From: Streptomyces sp. ISL-10
GTDB lineage: Bacteria > Actinomycetota > Actinomycetes > Streptomycetales > Streptomycetaceae
DNA length: 64,000 bases
Direction: 5' to 3'
Assembly: GCF_018614575.1 (NCBI RefSeq)
Contig: NZ_JAGGOJ010000013.1
Location: 1-64,000 of the forward strand
Below, piece after piece: positions 51,748 to 59,522 of this stretch. Made by a program: the position numbers and the translations under genes. Position 1 is the stretch's first letter; every line of letters starts with the position of its first letter. Below the pieces are notes generated by a model. That model saw nothing but the letters and a program-made list of their open reading frames with translations, was not told the origin of the DNA and searched no databases.

Positions 51748-53373
51748 GTGCGGCCGGTAGGCAGCAAATACCTGCTCGAGGAGCCGCTCGGGCGCGGCGC
51801 CACGGGTACCGTCTGGCGAGCCCGTCAGCGGGAGACCGCGGGCGCCGAGGCCGCCGTCGCGGGACAGCCCGGCGAGACCGTCGCGATCAAGGTCCTGAAG
51901 GAGGAGCTCGCGAACGACGCGGACGTGGTGATGCGCTTCCTGAGGGAGCGCTCGGTCCTCCTGCGCCTCACCCACCCGAACATCGTCCGCACGCGCGACC
52001 TGGTGGTCGAGGGTGATCTCCTCGCCCTGGTCATGGACCTGGTCGACGGCCCCGATCTCCACCGCTACCTGCGCGACAGCGGCCCGCTCTCCCCGGTCGC
52101 CGCCTCCCTGATGACCGCGCAGATCGCCGACGCGCTCGCGGCCAGCCATGCCGACGGCGTCGTCCACCGCGACCTCAAGCCGGCGAACGTCCTGCTGAAG
52201 ACCGACGCCGACGGCCAGATGCACCCGATGCTGACGGACTTCGGCATCGCGCGCCTCGCCGATTCCCCGGGTCTGACCCGCACGCACGAGTTCGTCGGCA
52301 CCCCGGCGTATGTCGCGCCCGAGTCCGCCGAGGGCCGCCCGCAGACCTCAGCGGTCGACGTCTACGGGGCCGGCATCCTGCTGTACGAGCTGGTCACTGG
52401 CCGTCCCCCGTTCGCGGGCGGTACGGCGCTGGAGGTGCTCCACCGGCATCTCAGCGAGGAGCCCCGCCGCCCCACCACCGTGCCCGAGCCGCTGTGGACG
52501 GTCATAGAGCGCTGCCTGCGCAAGGAGCCCGGCGAGCGGCCCAGCGCAGAGAACCTCGCACGCGGCCTGCGCACGGTCGCCGCCGGCATCGGCGTGCACG
52601 CGAACGCAGCCCAGGTCGACGCCGCCCTCGGCGTCGCGGCGCTGCTCGCGCCCGACCCGGCCCCGGCGCCCGTCCCCCAGGCGCCTGGCGCCGCGGACCC
52701 GACGCAGGTCCTGCCGAACACCGGCGGCCCCTCGTACGATCCGTCCGCCGCGACGAGCGTCATGCCACAGACGGGCCCGCCCGGTGGCGGGGCCGACCCG
52801 ACCTCCGTGATGCCTCCTGTCCCGCCGGGCGACGCGTCGCGGCCCGAGGATCCGCACCCGTGGCAGTCGCAGCTGCGGGCCGCCCGCGACCGCAACGAGC
52901 AGACCCAGGTGCAGTACCTGGACCCGAACCAGGACCCCTTGCGCCGCCGCCCCCAGCGCCAGGCGCCGCAGCAGCCGCCCCAGCGCCAGCAGCGGCCGCC
53001 GCAGCGCCCGCAGCCCCAGCCGTACGCCCAGCAGCCACAGCGCCCCCAGCCCCAGCCGTACGCGCCGCAGCAGCAGCCGTACGCGCCTCCGCCCCAGCAG
53101 CCGGTCCCGCGTCCGCCGCGCGAGCCGCGCCGGCGCAGCGCCAACCCGGTCCGCATCCCCGGGCTCGGCTGCCTCAAGGGCTGCCTGGTCATGGTCGTGC
53201 TGTTCTTCATCGGCGGCTGGCTGATCTGGGAGCTCACTCCGCTCCAGGACTGGATCGCGGAGGGCAAGAGCTACTGGGACGCGCTCGGCGACGGCATCTC
53301 GACCGTCACCGACTGGATCTCGACGATCGGCGAGGCGAAGGACACCGCCGACCAGATCCAGAACCAGCAGTAA
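51748..53373 (+). CDS. pkaA: Ser/Thr protein kinase PkaA
   Basis: 541 residues, GTG start behind AGGGAG. Kinase domain about 1-275: glycine loop LGRGATGTVW, ATP lysine K48, HRDLKPANVLLK with D142, DFG in TDFGIARL. A Pro/Gln-rich linker (about 310-465) is dominated by PQRQ, PQPQPYA repeats. One transmembrane helix (about 473-492; CLVMVVLFFIGGWLIW) leads to a short extracellular tail. Length and adjacency to a second kinase match the pkaA-pkaB pair of S. coelicolor. Likely membrane-bound and autophosphorylating. Confidence 0.92.
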   Translation: MRPVGSKYLLEEPLGRGATGTVWRARQRETAGAEAAVAGQPGETVAIKVLKEELANDADVVMRFLRERSVLLRLTHPNIVRTRDLVVEGDLLALVMDLVDGPDLHRYLRDSGPLSPVAASLMTAQIADALAASHADGVVHRDLKPANVLLKTDADGQMHPMLTDFGIARLADSPGLTRTHEFVGTPAYVAPESAEGRPQTSAVDVYGAGILLYELVTGRPPFAGGTALEVLHRHLSEEPRRPTTVPEPLWTVIERCLRKEPGERPSAENLARGLRTVAAGIGVHANAAQVDAALGVAALLAPDPAPAPVPQAPGAADPTQVLPNTGGPSYDPSAATSVMPQTGPPGGGADPTSVMPPVPPGDASRPEDPHPWQSQLRAARDRNEQTQVQYLDPNQDPLRRRPQRQAPQQPPQRQQRPPQRPQPQPYAQQPQRPQPQPYAPQQQPYAPPPQQPVPRPPREPRRRSANPVRIPGLGCLKGCLVMVVLFFIGGWLIWELTPLQDWIAEGKSYWDALGDGISTVTDWISTIGEAKDTADQIQNQQ

Positions 53374-53410
53374 CCGCGCCGACCCTGCCCTGTAACCAGC
53401 AGTAACAGCG
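53362..53410 (+). repeat. Short direct repeat at the pkaA stop codon
   Basis: AACCAGCAGTAACCGCG (53362-53378) includes the codons for the last residues and the TAA stop; AACCAGCAGTAACAGCG (53394-53410) repeats it 32 bp later with one change. Confidence 0.75.
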
Positions 53411-53430
53411 GTAGCTCTGTCGTTTTGTCG

Positions 53431-53461
53431 ACTTCTGCGGGCTGATTTGTTCCGCAGAAGT
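53431..53461. terminator. Inverted repeat between pkaA and pkaB
   Basis: ACTTCTGCGG (53431-53440) and CCGCAGAAGT (53452-53461), 10-bp arms with an 11-nt loop. Could terminate pkaA transcription or be a regulatory operator for pkaB. Confidence 0.5.
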
Positions 53462-53543
53462 GGAGGTTGGTGTCATCCGGGGCACACAGGCCCCCGACTC
53501 CCGCGTACGTTAAGGGGCAACGCCAGCCGCTGAGGGAGCAGTC

Positions 53544-54815
53544 TTGGCACGGAATATCGGCAGCCGGTACACGGCCCATCAGATCCTGGGGCGGGGAAGC
53601 GCCGGCACGGTGTGGCTCGGCGAGGGACCCGAAGGGCCCGTCGCCGTCAAGCTGTTGCGCGAGGACCTGGCCTGCGACCAGGAGCTGGTCGGCCGCTTCG
53701 TCCAGGAGCGCACGGCCCTGCTCGGGCTCGACCACCCCAGGATCGTCGGCGTCCGCGACCTCGTCGTCGACGGCAACGACCTCGCGCTGGTCATGGACCT
53801 CGTCCGCGGGACCGATCTGCGCACCCGGCTGGACCGCGAGCGCCGGCTCGCACCCGAGGCCGCGGTCGCGATCACCGCGGACGTCGCCGACGGCCTGGCC
53901 GCCGCCCACGCGGCCGGGGTCGTGCACCGGGACGTCAAGCCGGAGAACATCCTGCTCGACATGGAGGGTCCGCTCGGTCCCGCCGGCTCGCACCCGGCGC
54001 TGCTGACCGACTTCGGCGTCGCCAAGCTGATCGACACCCCGCGCCGCACCAAGGCCCTGCGTCCCACGGGCGGCAACGCCCCCAACCCCTCGGGGATCAT
54101 CGGCACCCCCGACTACATCGCGCCCGAGATCGTCGAGGGTCTGCCGCCGCGCGCGGCGGTCGACATCTATGCGCTGGCGACCGTCCTGTACGAGCTCCTG
54201 GCCGGGTTCACGCCCTTCGGCGGCGGCCACCCGGGAGCGGTCCTGCGCCGTCACGTCACCGAGACCGTGGTCCCGCTGCCGGGCATCCCCGACGAGCTGT
54301 GGCAGCTGATCGTCCAGTGCCTGGCCAAGGCGCCCGCCTCCCGGCTGCGCGCCTCGGAGCTGGCGCACCGGCTGCACGACCTGCTGCCGATGCTCGCCGG
54401 CATGCCGCCGCTGGACGTCGACGAGCCTGACGCGGAGCCCGCACCGGAGCCGTACGAGGACGTCGCGCCGGCTGTGCGGAACCAGCCCCGCCGCCGCGGC
54501 GCGGTCCCGCTCGTCCCCGGCTCCACCCCGGCCGACTCCAACCGCGACACCCACACCTCGATGCGGGTCCCCGCCCCGGACGAGCTCGCGGGAGGCGCCC
54601 ATGGCACCGCGCGTGCGCCCCGCGCCCCGGGCCAGCGCCGCCCCGGCTCCGCCCGCAACAGGTCGGCCTCGGTGCGCAAGCGCCGTATCACGCTCGGCGT
54701 GGCCGCCGTCGTCGTGGCGGCGGCCGTGGGCGTCGGCGGCTGGCTGGCCACCGGCGGCGAAGAGAACGAGCCGCTGCCGCGCGACACCCAGCAGTCCGCC
54801 CCCTCCGAGCCCTGA
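53544..54815 (+). CDS. pkaB: Ser/Thr protein kinase PkaB
   Basis: 423 residues from a TTG behind GAGGGAGCAG. Kinase domain about 1-285: LGRGSAGTVW, K36, HRDVKPENILLD with D130, TDFGVAKL. A basic/Pro-rich linker (about 300-370) is followed by one transmembrane helix (ITLGVAAVVVAAAVGVGGWLA, about 380-402). The short outer tail is about 20 residues. Paralogue of pkaA in the same orientation. Both kinases are divergent from the FHA-FtsK gene and upstream of prfB, as in S. coelicolor. Confidence 0.92.
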   Translation: MARNIGSRYTAHQILGRGSAGTVWLGEGPEGPVAVKLLREDLACDQELVGRFVQERTALLGLDHPRIVGVRDLVVDGNDLALVMDLVRGTDLRTRLDRERRLAPEAAVAITADVADGLAAAHAAGVVHRDVKPENILLDMEGPLGPAGSHPALLTDFGVAKLIDTPRRTKALRPTGGNAPNPSGIIGTPDYIAPEIVEGLPPRAAVDIYALATVLYELLAGFTPFGGGHPGAVLRRHVTETVVPLPGIPDELWQLIVQCLAKAPASRLRASELAHRLHDLLPMLAGMPPLDVDEPDAEPAPEPYEDVAPAVRNQPRRRGAVPLVPGSTPADSNRDTHTSMRVPAPDELAGGAHGTARAPRAPGQRRPGSARNRSASVRKRRITLGVAAVVVAAAVGVGGWLATGGEENEPLPRDTQQSAPSEP

Positions 54816-54907
54816 TATAGGTCCGGTCCCCGGGGCCCGCAGGCCCGGGGACCAGGGCGGAACCGGGGCCAGCACGGGTTCGGCCGCTCAGCCGTTACGC
54901 TGGACCC

Positions 54908-56014
54908 GTGGCAGTCGTCGATGTATCCGAAGAGCTGAAGTCCCTTTCCTCGACCATGGGGTCGATCGAGGCCGTTCTGGACCTCGACAGGATGAGGGCA
55001 GACATCGCCGTGCTCGAGGAGCAGGCGGCGGCACCGTCCCTGTGGGACGACCCCGAGGCGGCGCAGAAGATCACCAGCAAGCTTTCACACCTCCAGGCGG
55101 AGGTCCGCAAGACCGAGGCGCTCCGCAGCCGTATCGACGACCTCGAAGTGCTCTTCGAGCTCGCGGAGGCCGAGGACGACACGGACACCCGCGCCGAGGC
55201 CGAGGTGGAGCTGGAGTCCGTGCGGAAGGCGCTGGACGAGATGGAGGTCCGCACCCTCCTGTCCGGCGAGTACGACGAGCGCGAGGCGCTGGTCAACATC
55301 CGTGCCGAGGCCGGCGGCGTCGATGCCGCCGACTTCGCCGAACAGCTGCAGCGGATGTATATGCGCTGGGCCGAGCGGCACGGCTACGGCACCGAGGTCT
55401 ACGAGACGTCGTACGCGGAAGAGGCCGGCATCAAGTCGACCACGTTCGTCGTGAAGGCTCCGTACGCCTACGGCACCCTCTCCGTCGAGCAGGGCACGCA
55501 CCGCCTGGTGCGCATCTCGCCCTTCGACAACCAGGGCCGCCGGCAGACGTCCTTCGCGGGCGTCGAGGTGCTGCCGGTCGTCGAGCAGTCCGACCACGTC
55601 GAGATCGACGAGTCCGAGCTGCGTATCGACGTCTACCGCGCGTCCGGCCCCGGCGGCCAGGGCGTCAACACGACCGACTCCGCGGTCCGCATCACGCACC
55701 TGCCGACCGGCATCGTCGTCTCCTGCCAGAACGAGCGCTCCCAGATCCAGAACAAGGCGAGCGCGATGAACGTCCTTCAGGCGAAGCTGCTGGAGCGCCG
55801 CCGCCTGGAGGAGCAGGCCAGGATGGACGCCCTCAAGGGCGACGGCGGCAACTCCTGGGGAAACCAGATGCGTTCGTACGTCCTGCACCCGTACCAGATG
55901 GTCAAGGACCTGCGCACCGAGTTCGAGGTGGGCAACCCGCAGTCGGTGCTCGACGGGGAGATCGACGGATTCCTCGAGGCGGGCATCCGCTGGAGGAAGC
56001 AGCAGGAGAAGTAG
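54908..56014 (+). CDS. prfB: Peptide chain release factor 2
   Basis: 368 residues from GTG 54908. Recognises UGA and UAA stop codons. Decoding motif ISPFDNQ with SPF at 204-206, and the peptidyl-transferase GGQ at 249-251 (GPGGQGVNTTD). There is no programmed +1 frameshift: the frame is continuous through the region around codon 25. It ends at 56014 in LEAGIRWRKQQEK, and a second, diverged copy of this tail follows in another frame. A strong intrinsic terminator lies 100 bp later. Confidence 0.97.
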   Translation: MAVVDVSEELKSLSSTMGSIEAVLDLDRMRADIAVLEEQAAAPSLWDDPEAAQKITSKLSHLQAEVRKTEALRSRIDDLEVLFELAEAEDDTDTRAEAEVELESVRKALDEMEVRTLLSGEYDEREALVNIRAEAGGVDAADFAEQLQRMYMRWAERHGYGTEVYETSYAEEAGIKSTTFVVKAPYAYGTLSVEQGTHRLVRISPFDNQGRRQTSFAGVEVLPVVEQSDHVEIDESELRIDVYRASGPGGQGVNTTDSAVRITHLPTGIVVSCQNERSQIQNKASAMNVLQAKLLERRRLEEQARMDALKGDGGNSWGNQMRSYVLHPYQMVKDLRTEFEVGNPQSVLDGEIDGFLEAGIRWRKQQEK

Positions 56015-56049
56015 AGCTGTTGCGGATGGCCTGCGAGAGGAACGTCCAG

Positions 56050-56097
56050 CACAGCCTCGAAGCCGGAATTCGCTGGCGCAAGCAGCGTCAGAAGTAG
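56050..56097 (+). pseudogene. Second copy of the prfB 3' end
   Basis: Read in a frame shifted +2 relative to prfB, this segment gives SLEAGIRWRKQRQK and a TAG stop, against FLEAGIRWRKQQEK at the end of prfB. 34 of the last 43 bases match by eye, and six of the nine differences are synonymous. It has no start codon or upstream homology, so it is a leftover gene tail, not a gene. Confidence 0.8.
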
Positions 56098-56116
56098 AAC
56101 AGCGCTTTGTCGACAA

Positions 56117-56151
56117 GGGAACTGCCGCCTCCGAGGCGGCAGTTCCCTTTT
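56117..56151 (+). terminator. Intrinsic terminator after prfB
   Basis: GGGAACTGCCGCCT (56117-56130), loop CCG, perfect 14-bp complement (56134-56147), then TTTT. A U tract makes this one of the few classic intrinsic terminators in the window. Confidence 0.9.
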
Positions 56152-56174
56152 ATGTCACAGTTGCATCCCCGCAG

Positions 56175-56188
56175 GTCAGTCAACTGAC
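56175..56188. promoter_or_regulatory. Palindrome upstream of the surface-repeat gene
   Basis: GTCAGT-CA-ACTGAC is a perfect 6-bp-arm palindrome 176 bp before the start codon. Possible operator; the transcription start is unknown. A TTGACG at 56219 could be a -35 but no good -10 follows. Confidence 0.35.
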
Positions 56189-56363
56189 GGTATTTCGGAC
56201 ATCGCGCCCGCAACGACCTTGACGCTGTTGCGAAATCTGGGAAAGCTGGCGCGCGGCATGCGTGTTTCCGAGGCGCGTGTGAACGGGGGAGCGGTACGAA
56301 CCCCTGGTCCGGCTGCCACGGACGCTGTCCTGATGACGATGAGCTACTGGGGGTAGCAAACAT

Positions 56364-57287
56364 ATGACGAACAAGACGCGGGTTCGTGTCGCGCGCATAG
56401 CCGCGGGCGCGGTGATCGCCGCTGGTGCGTCGCTGACCGCCGCGGGTGCGGCACAGGCCTTCGACTTCGGCGCCTCGGCCGAGGTCGGCGGTGTCGAGGT
56501 CCAGGCCGGCATCAACGACGACTGCGAGATCGACCCGACGCTCTGCCAGAGCGGCGGCGGCGACGGCGGTGCCGATGGTGGCGCTGACGGCGGTGCCGAT
56601 GGTGGTGCCGATGGTGGCGCCGATGGCGGTGCTGATGGTGGCGCTGACGGTGGTGCCGATGGTGGTGCCGATGGTGGCGCTGACGGCGGTGCTGATGGTG
56701 GCGCTGACGGTGGTGCCGATGGCGGTGCTGACGGCGGCGTCATCGGTGGCCTGATCGGCGGTGCTGACGGTGGTGCCGATGGTGGCGCTGACGGTGGTGC
56801 CGATGGCGGTGCTGACGGTGGTGCCGATGGTGGCGCGGACGGTGGTGCCGATGGTGGCGCGGACGGCGGCGCTGACGGTGGTGCTGACGGCGGTGCCGAT
56901 GGTGGCGCGGACGGCGGTGCTGACGGCGGTGCCGACGGTGGTGCTGACGGCGGTAACCAGAACGGTGGTACCGACGGCGGCAACGAGAACGGTGGCAACC
57001 AGAACGGTGGCACCGACGGTGGCAACGAGAACGGCGGCGGCACCGGTGGCAACGACACCGACCCGAACGGCGGCGTGATCGACGGTGACGCCCCGGTGAC
57101 CGGTGGCACCGACACCGACAGTGCCGGCTCGCAGCCGGCCGAGCAGGGCAAGGCCAAGGAGGAGCTGGCCGAGACCGGCGCCGCCGAGACCACGTTCCTG
57201 CTGCTGGGCGCCGCGACGATGATCGCCGGTGGCATCGGCTTCCGTATGCTGCCGCGCCTCGTCGGTGGCGGACGCGCTGCTGTCTGA
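56364..57287 (+). CDS. Sortase-anchored surface protein with ADGG repeats
   Basis: 307 residues. Signal peptide (about 1-32, ending in AQA), then a short unique region with two cysteines (C-x7-C in DDCEIDPTLCQ). Thirty Ala-Asp-Gly-Gly repeats follow, 14 then a VIGGLIGG break then 16, covering bases 56571-56954. After an Asn/Gly-rich stretch, the tail has the sortase motif LAETG at 268-272, a hydrophobic helix and a basic end, matching the LAxTG class E sortase substrates of Streptomyces. It should be covalently attached to peptidoglycan. The acidic Gly-rich repeats may bind Ca2+ or stay extended; that is inference. Confidence 0.88.
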   Translation: MTNKTRVRVARIAAGAVIAAGASLTAAGAAQAFDFGASAEVGGVEVQAGINDDCEIDPTLCQSGGGDGGADGGADGGADGGADGGADGGADGGADGGADGGADGGADGGADGGADGGADGGADGGVIGGLIGGADGGADGGADGGADGGADGGADGGADGGADGGADGGADGGADGGADGGADGGADGGADGGADGGNQNGGTDGGNENGGNQNGGTDGGNENGGGTGGNDTDPNGGVIDGDAPVTGGTDTDSAGSQPAEQGKAKEELAETGAAETTFLLLGAATMIAGGIGFRMLPRLVGGGRAAV

Positions 57288-57321
57288 GCGACACGCAACG
57301 TAACGAGCGCATAGCGCAATG

Positions 57322-57352
57322 AAGGGCCCGGGTGCCGAGCACCCGGGCCCTT
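57322..57352. terminator. Bidirectional terminator
   Basis: AAGGGCCCGGGTGC (57322-57335), loop CGA, 14-bp complement to 57352, flanked by AA and TT pairs. It serves the surface-protein gene and the convergent zinc-ribbon gene. Confidence 0.85.
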
Positions 57353-57371
57353 CTGTGTCCTCGGGGAGGAG

Positions 57372-57566
57372 CTACGCGGTCCTGTAGGCCGCCAGCATCG
57401 CCACCGTCGCTATCAGAGCCACCAGCAGCGCCAGCAGCATCACGGGGCTCACGCCACCGAAGGGGCCCTCCTGCTGGAGACGCTCGCGATTGGCCCGGCA
57501 GACCGGGCAGCGGCCCTCTGCAACGGGTGCCGCGCAGTTGGCGCACACCAATCGGTCGTAGGTCAT
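57372..57566 (-). CDS. Small zinc-ribbon membrane protein
   Basis: 64 residues. ATG 57566 has GGAGGAAAG 6 nt upstream, better than the longer open frame to 57632. Four cysteines (CANC near residue 8, CPVC near residue 20) form a zinc ribbon, followed by a charged stretch and one transmembrane helix (VMLLALLVALIATVAMLAAY). Conserved beside ftsE in Streptomyces as far as I recall. Function unknown. Divergent from ftsE, with 249 bp between the starts. Confidence 0.75.
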   Translation of the reverse strand: MTYDRLVCANCAAPVAEGRCPVCRANRERLQQEGPFGGVSPVMLLALLVALIATVAMLAAYRTA

Positions 57567-57815
57567 GCGCTTTCCTCCTCCCGCGCACCGGAGCCGCAGG
57601 CGCGGACCGTCAGCACATTTCTCTCCCGACAACGCACTGGGAAACGCCGCTGTTCCCCTACCACTGTGCCAGCTCGCGCGCTTTTCGGCGCGCCCCGCCG
57701 GATTACACCCGATCCGTAACCCGACATAACAGACATGTCAGGGCGGTGACTGCGCGGGCCGGGCCGGTTCGCGTAAGGTCGCGCTCACCTACTCCCGGCC
57801 GACCGTGGTGCACCC

Positions 57816-58505
57816 GTGATCCGATTCGACAACGTCTCCAAGAGCTATCCCAAGCAGAACCGACCTGCCCTGCGCGACGTCTCCCTCGAAATCGAGAAGG
57901 GCGAGTTCGTCTTCCTCGTGGGGTCGTCCGGTTCCGGCAAGTCCACGTTCCTGCGGCTCCTCCTTCGAGAGGAGCGCGCCAGCCAGGGCATGGTCCATGT
58001 CCTCGGCAAGGACCTGGCGCGCCTGTCCAACTGGAAAGTGCCGCACATGCGGCGCCAGCTGGGCACCGTCTTCCAGGACTTCCGCCTCCTGCCCAACAAG
58101 ACCGTCGCGGAGAACGTGGCGTTCGCCCAGGAGGTCATCGGAAAGCCGCGCGGTGAGATCCGCAAGGCCGTGCCTCAGGTCCTCGACCTCGTCGGACTCG
58201 GCGGCAAGGAGGACCGGATGCCCGGTGAGCTCTCCGGTGGTGAGCAGCAGCGCGTGGCGATCGCCCGTGCCTTCGTCAACCGCCCGATGCTGCTGATCGC
58301 CGACGAGCCGACCGGAAACCTCGACCCGCAGACGTCGGTCGGCATCATGAAGCTGCTCGACCGGATCAACCGCACCGGTACGACCGTGGTGATGGCGACA
58401 CACGACCAGAACATCGTCGACCAGATGCGCAAGCGCGTCATCGAGCTCGAGAAGGGCCGTCTCGTACGCGACCAGGCACGCGGCGTCTACGGCTACCAGC
58501 ACTGA
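57816..58505 (+). CDS. ftsE: Cell-division ABC ATPase FtsE
   Basis: 229 residues from GTG 57816. Walker A GSSGSGKS at 36-43, signature LSGGEQQRVAIA, Walker B LLIADEPTG, and switch histidine in VVMATHD. With FtsX it forms a mechanotransmitter that activates peptidoglycan hydrolases at division or growth sites, rather than a classical transporter. ftsX follows 32 bp later in one operon. Length and motifs are fully typical. Confidence 0.97.
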   Translation: MIRFDNVSKSYPKQNRPALRDVSLEIEKGEFVFLVGSSGSGKSTFLRLLLREERASQGMVHVLGKDLARLSNWKVPHMRRQLGTVFQDFRLLPNKTVAENVAFAQEVIGKPRGEIRKAVPQVLDLVGLGGKEDRMPGELSGGEQQRVAIARAFVNRPMLLIADEPTGNLDPQTSVGIMKLLDRINRTGTTVVMATHDQNIVDQMRKRVIELEKGRLVRDQARGVYGYQH

Positions 58506-58537
58506 GCCCGGACAGACTGAAAGGCTGAAAGCACGCC

Positions 58538-59455
58538 ATGCGCGCCCAGTTCGTCATGTCGGAGATCGGTGTCGGTCTCCGTCGCAACCTCACGATGACG
58601 TTCGCCGTCATCGTCTCCGTCGCCCTGTCCCTCGCCCTGTTCGGCGGCGCGCTGCTCATGCGCGAACAGGTCAACACCATGAAGGACTTCTGGTACGACA
58701 AGGTCAACGTCTCCATCTTCCTGTGCAACAAGAACGACGCGGCCACCTCACCGCAGTGCGCCAAGGGCGCCGTCACCAGTGCGCAGAAGGAACAGATCCA
58801 GTCCGATCTGAAGAAGATGGACGTCGTCGACACCGTCGACCACGAGACGGCGGAGCAGGCGTACAAGCACTACAAGGAGCAGTACGGCGACACTCCCATC
58901 GCCTCCACGATCACTCCGGACCAGATGCAGGAGTCGTTCCGGGTCAAGCTGCACGACCCCGAGAAGTACAAGGTGGTCGCGACCGCCTTCGCGGGGCGGG
59001 ACGGGGTGCAGTCCGTCCAGGACCAGCGCAACATCCTGCAGAACCTCTTCGACCTGATGAACGGCATGCGTATCGCCGCGCTGTGCGTGATGGGCCTCAT
59101 GCTGGTGATCGCGATGATGCTGATCGTCAACACCGTGCGTGTCTCCGCGTTCAGCCGTCGGCGTGAAACCGGCATCATGCGCCTGGTGGGAGCCTCCAGC
59201 TTCTACATCCAGACGCCGTTCATCATGGAGGCCGCGGTCGCCGGTGCACTGGGCGGCGCGGTCGCCTGCGTGATGCTGCTCGTCGGCCGTTACTTTCTGA
59301 TCGACAACGGTCTGGCGCTCGCCGACAAGATGCAGTTGGTCAACTTCATCGGCTGGGACTCGGTGTTCGCCATGCTGCCCCTGATCCTGGTGATCGGTCT
59401 GCTGATGCCCGCCGTGGCGGCTTTCATCGCATTGCGCAAGTATCTCAAGGTGTGA
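58538..59455 (+). CDS. ftsX: Cell-division membrane protein FtsX
   Basis: 305 residues. One transmembrane helix near 18-40, an extracytoplasmic domain (about 45-175) with two cysteines (C68, C77) in a loop typical of actinobacterial FtsX, then three helices near 180-215, 225-255 and 270-300. Couples FtsE ATP hydrolysis to cell-wall hydrolase activation. ATG 58538. Followed by a terminator-like hairpin. Confidence 0.96.
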   Translation: MRAQFVMSEIGVGLRRNLTMTFAVIVSVALSLALFGGALLMREQVNTMKDFWYDKVNVSIFLCNKNDAATSPQCAKGAVTSAQKEQIQSDLKKMDVVDTVDHETAEQAYKHYKEQYGDTPIASTITPDQMQESFRVKLHDPEKYKVVATAFAGRDGVQSVQDQRNILQNLFDLMNGMRIAALCVMGLMLVIAMMLIVNTVRVSAFSRRRETGIMRLVGASSFYIQTPFIMEAAVAGALGGAVACVMLLVGRYFLIDNGLALADKMQLVNFIGWDSVFAMLPLILVIGLLMPAVAAFIALRKYLKV

Positions 59456-59466
59456 CAAGCGCCCTG

Positions 59467-59500
59467 GGCGCCGTACGGTCAACAGCCGTACGGCGCCTTT
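59467..59500 (+). terminator. Terminator after ftsX
   Basis: GGCGCCGTACGG (59467-59478), 7-nt loop, perfect 12-bp complement (59486-59497) and TTT. It lies between the ftsEX operon and the S41 peptidase gene. Confidence 0.8.
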
Positions 59501-59522
59501 CGCTTGTCCTAGACTCGACGCC

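Noticed and set aside
54908..55060. Programmed frameshift in prfB
   Set aside because: The frame is continuous with no in-frame UGA and no CUU-UGA slippery site; the RF2 autoregulatory shift is absent here.
56571..56954. Short tandem repeats that look like a CRISPR array
   Set aside because: Period is 12 bp with no spacers, and the frame is open throughout; it is coding repeat DNA.
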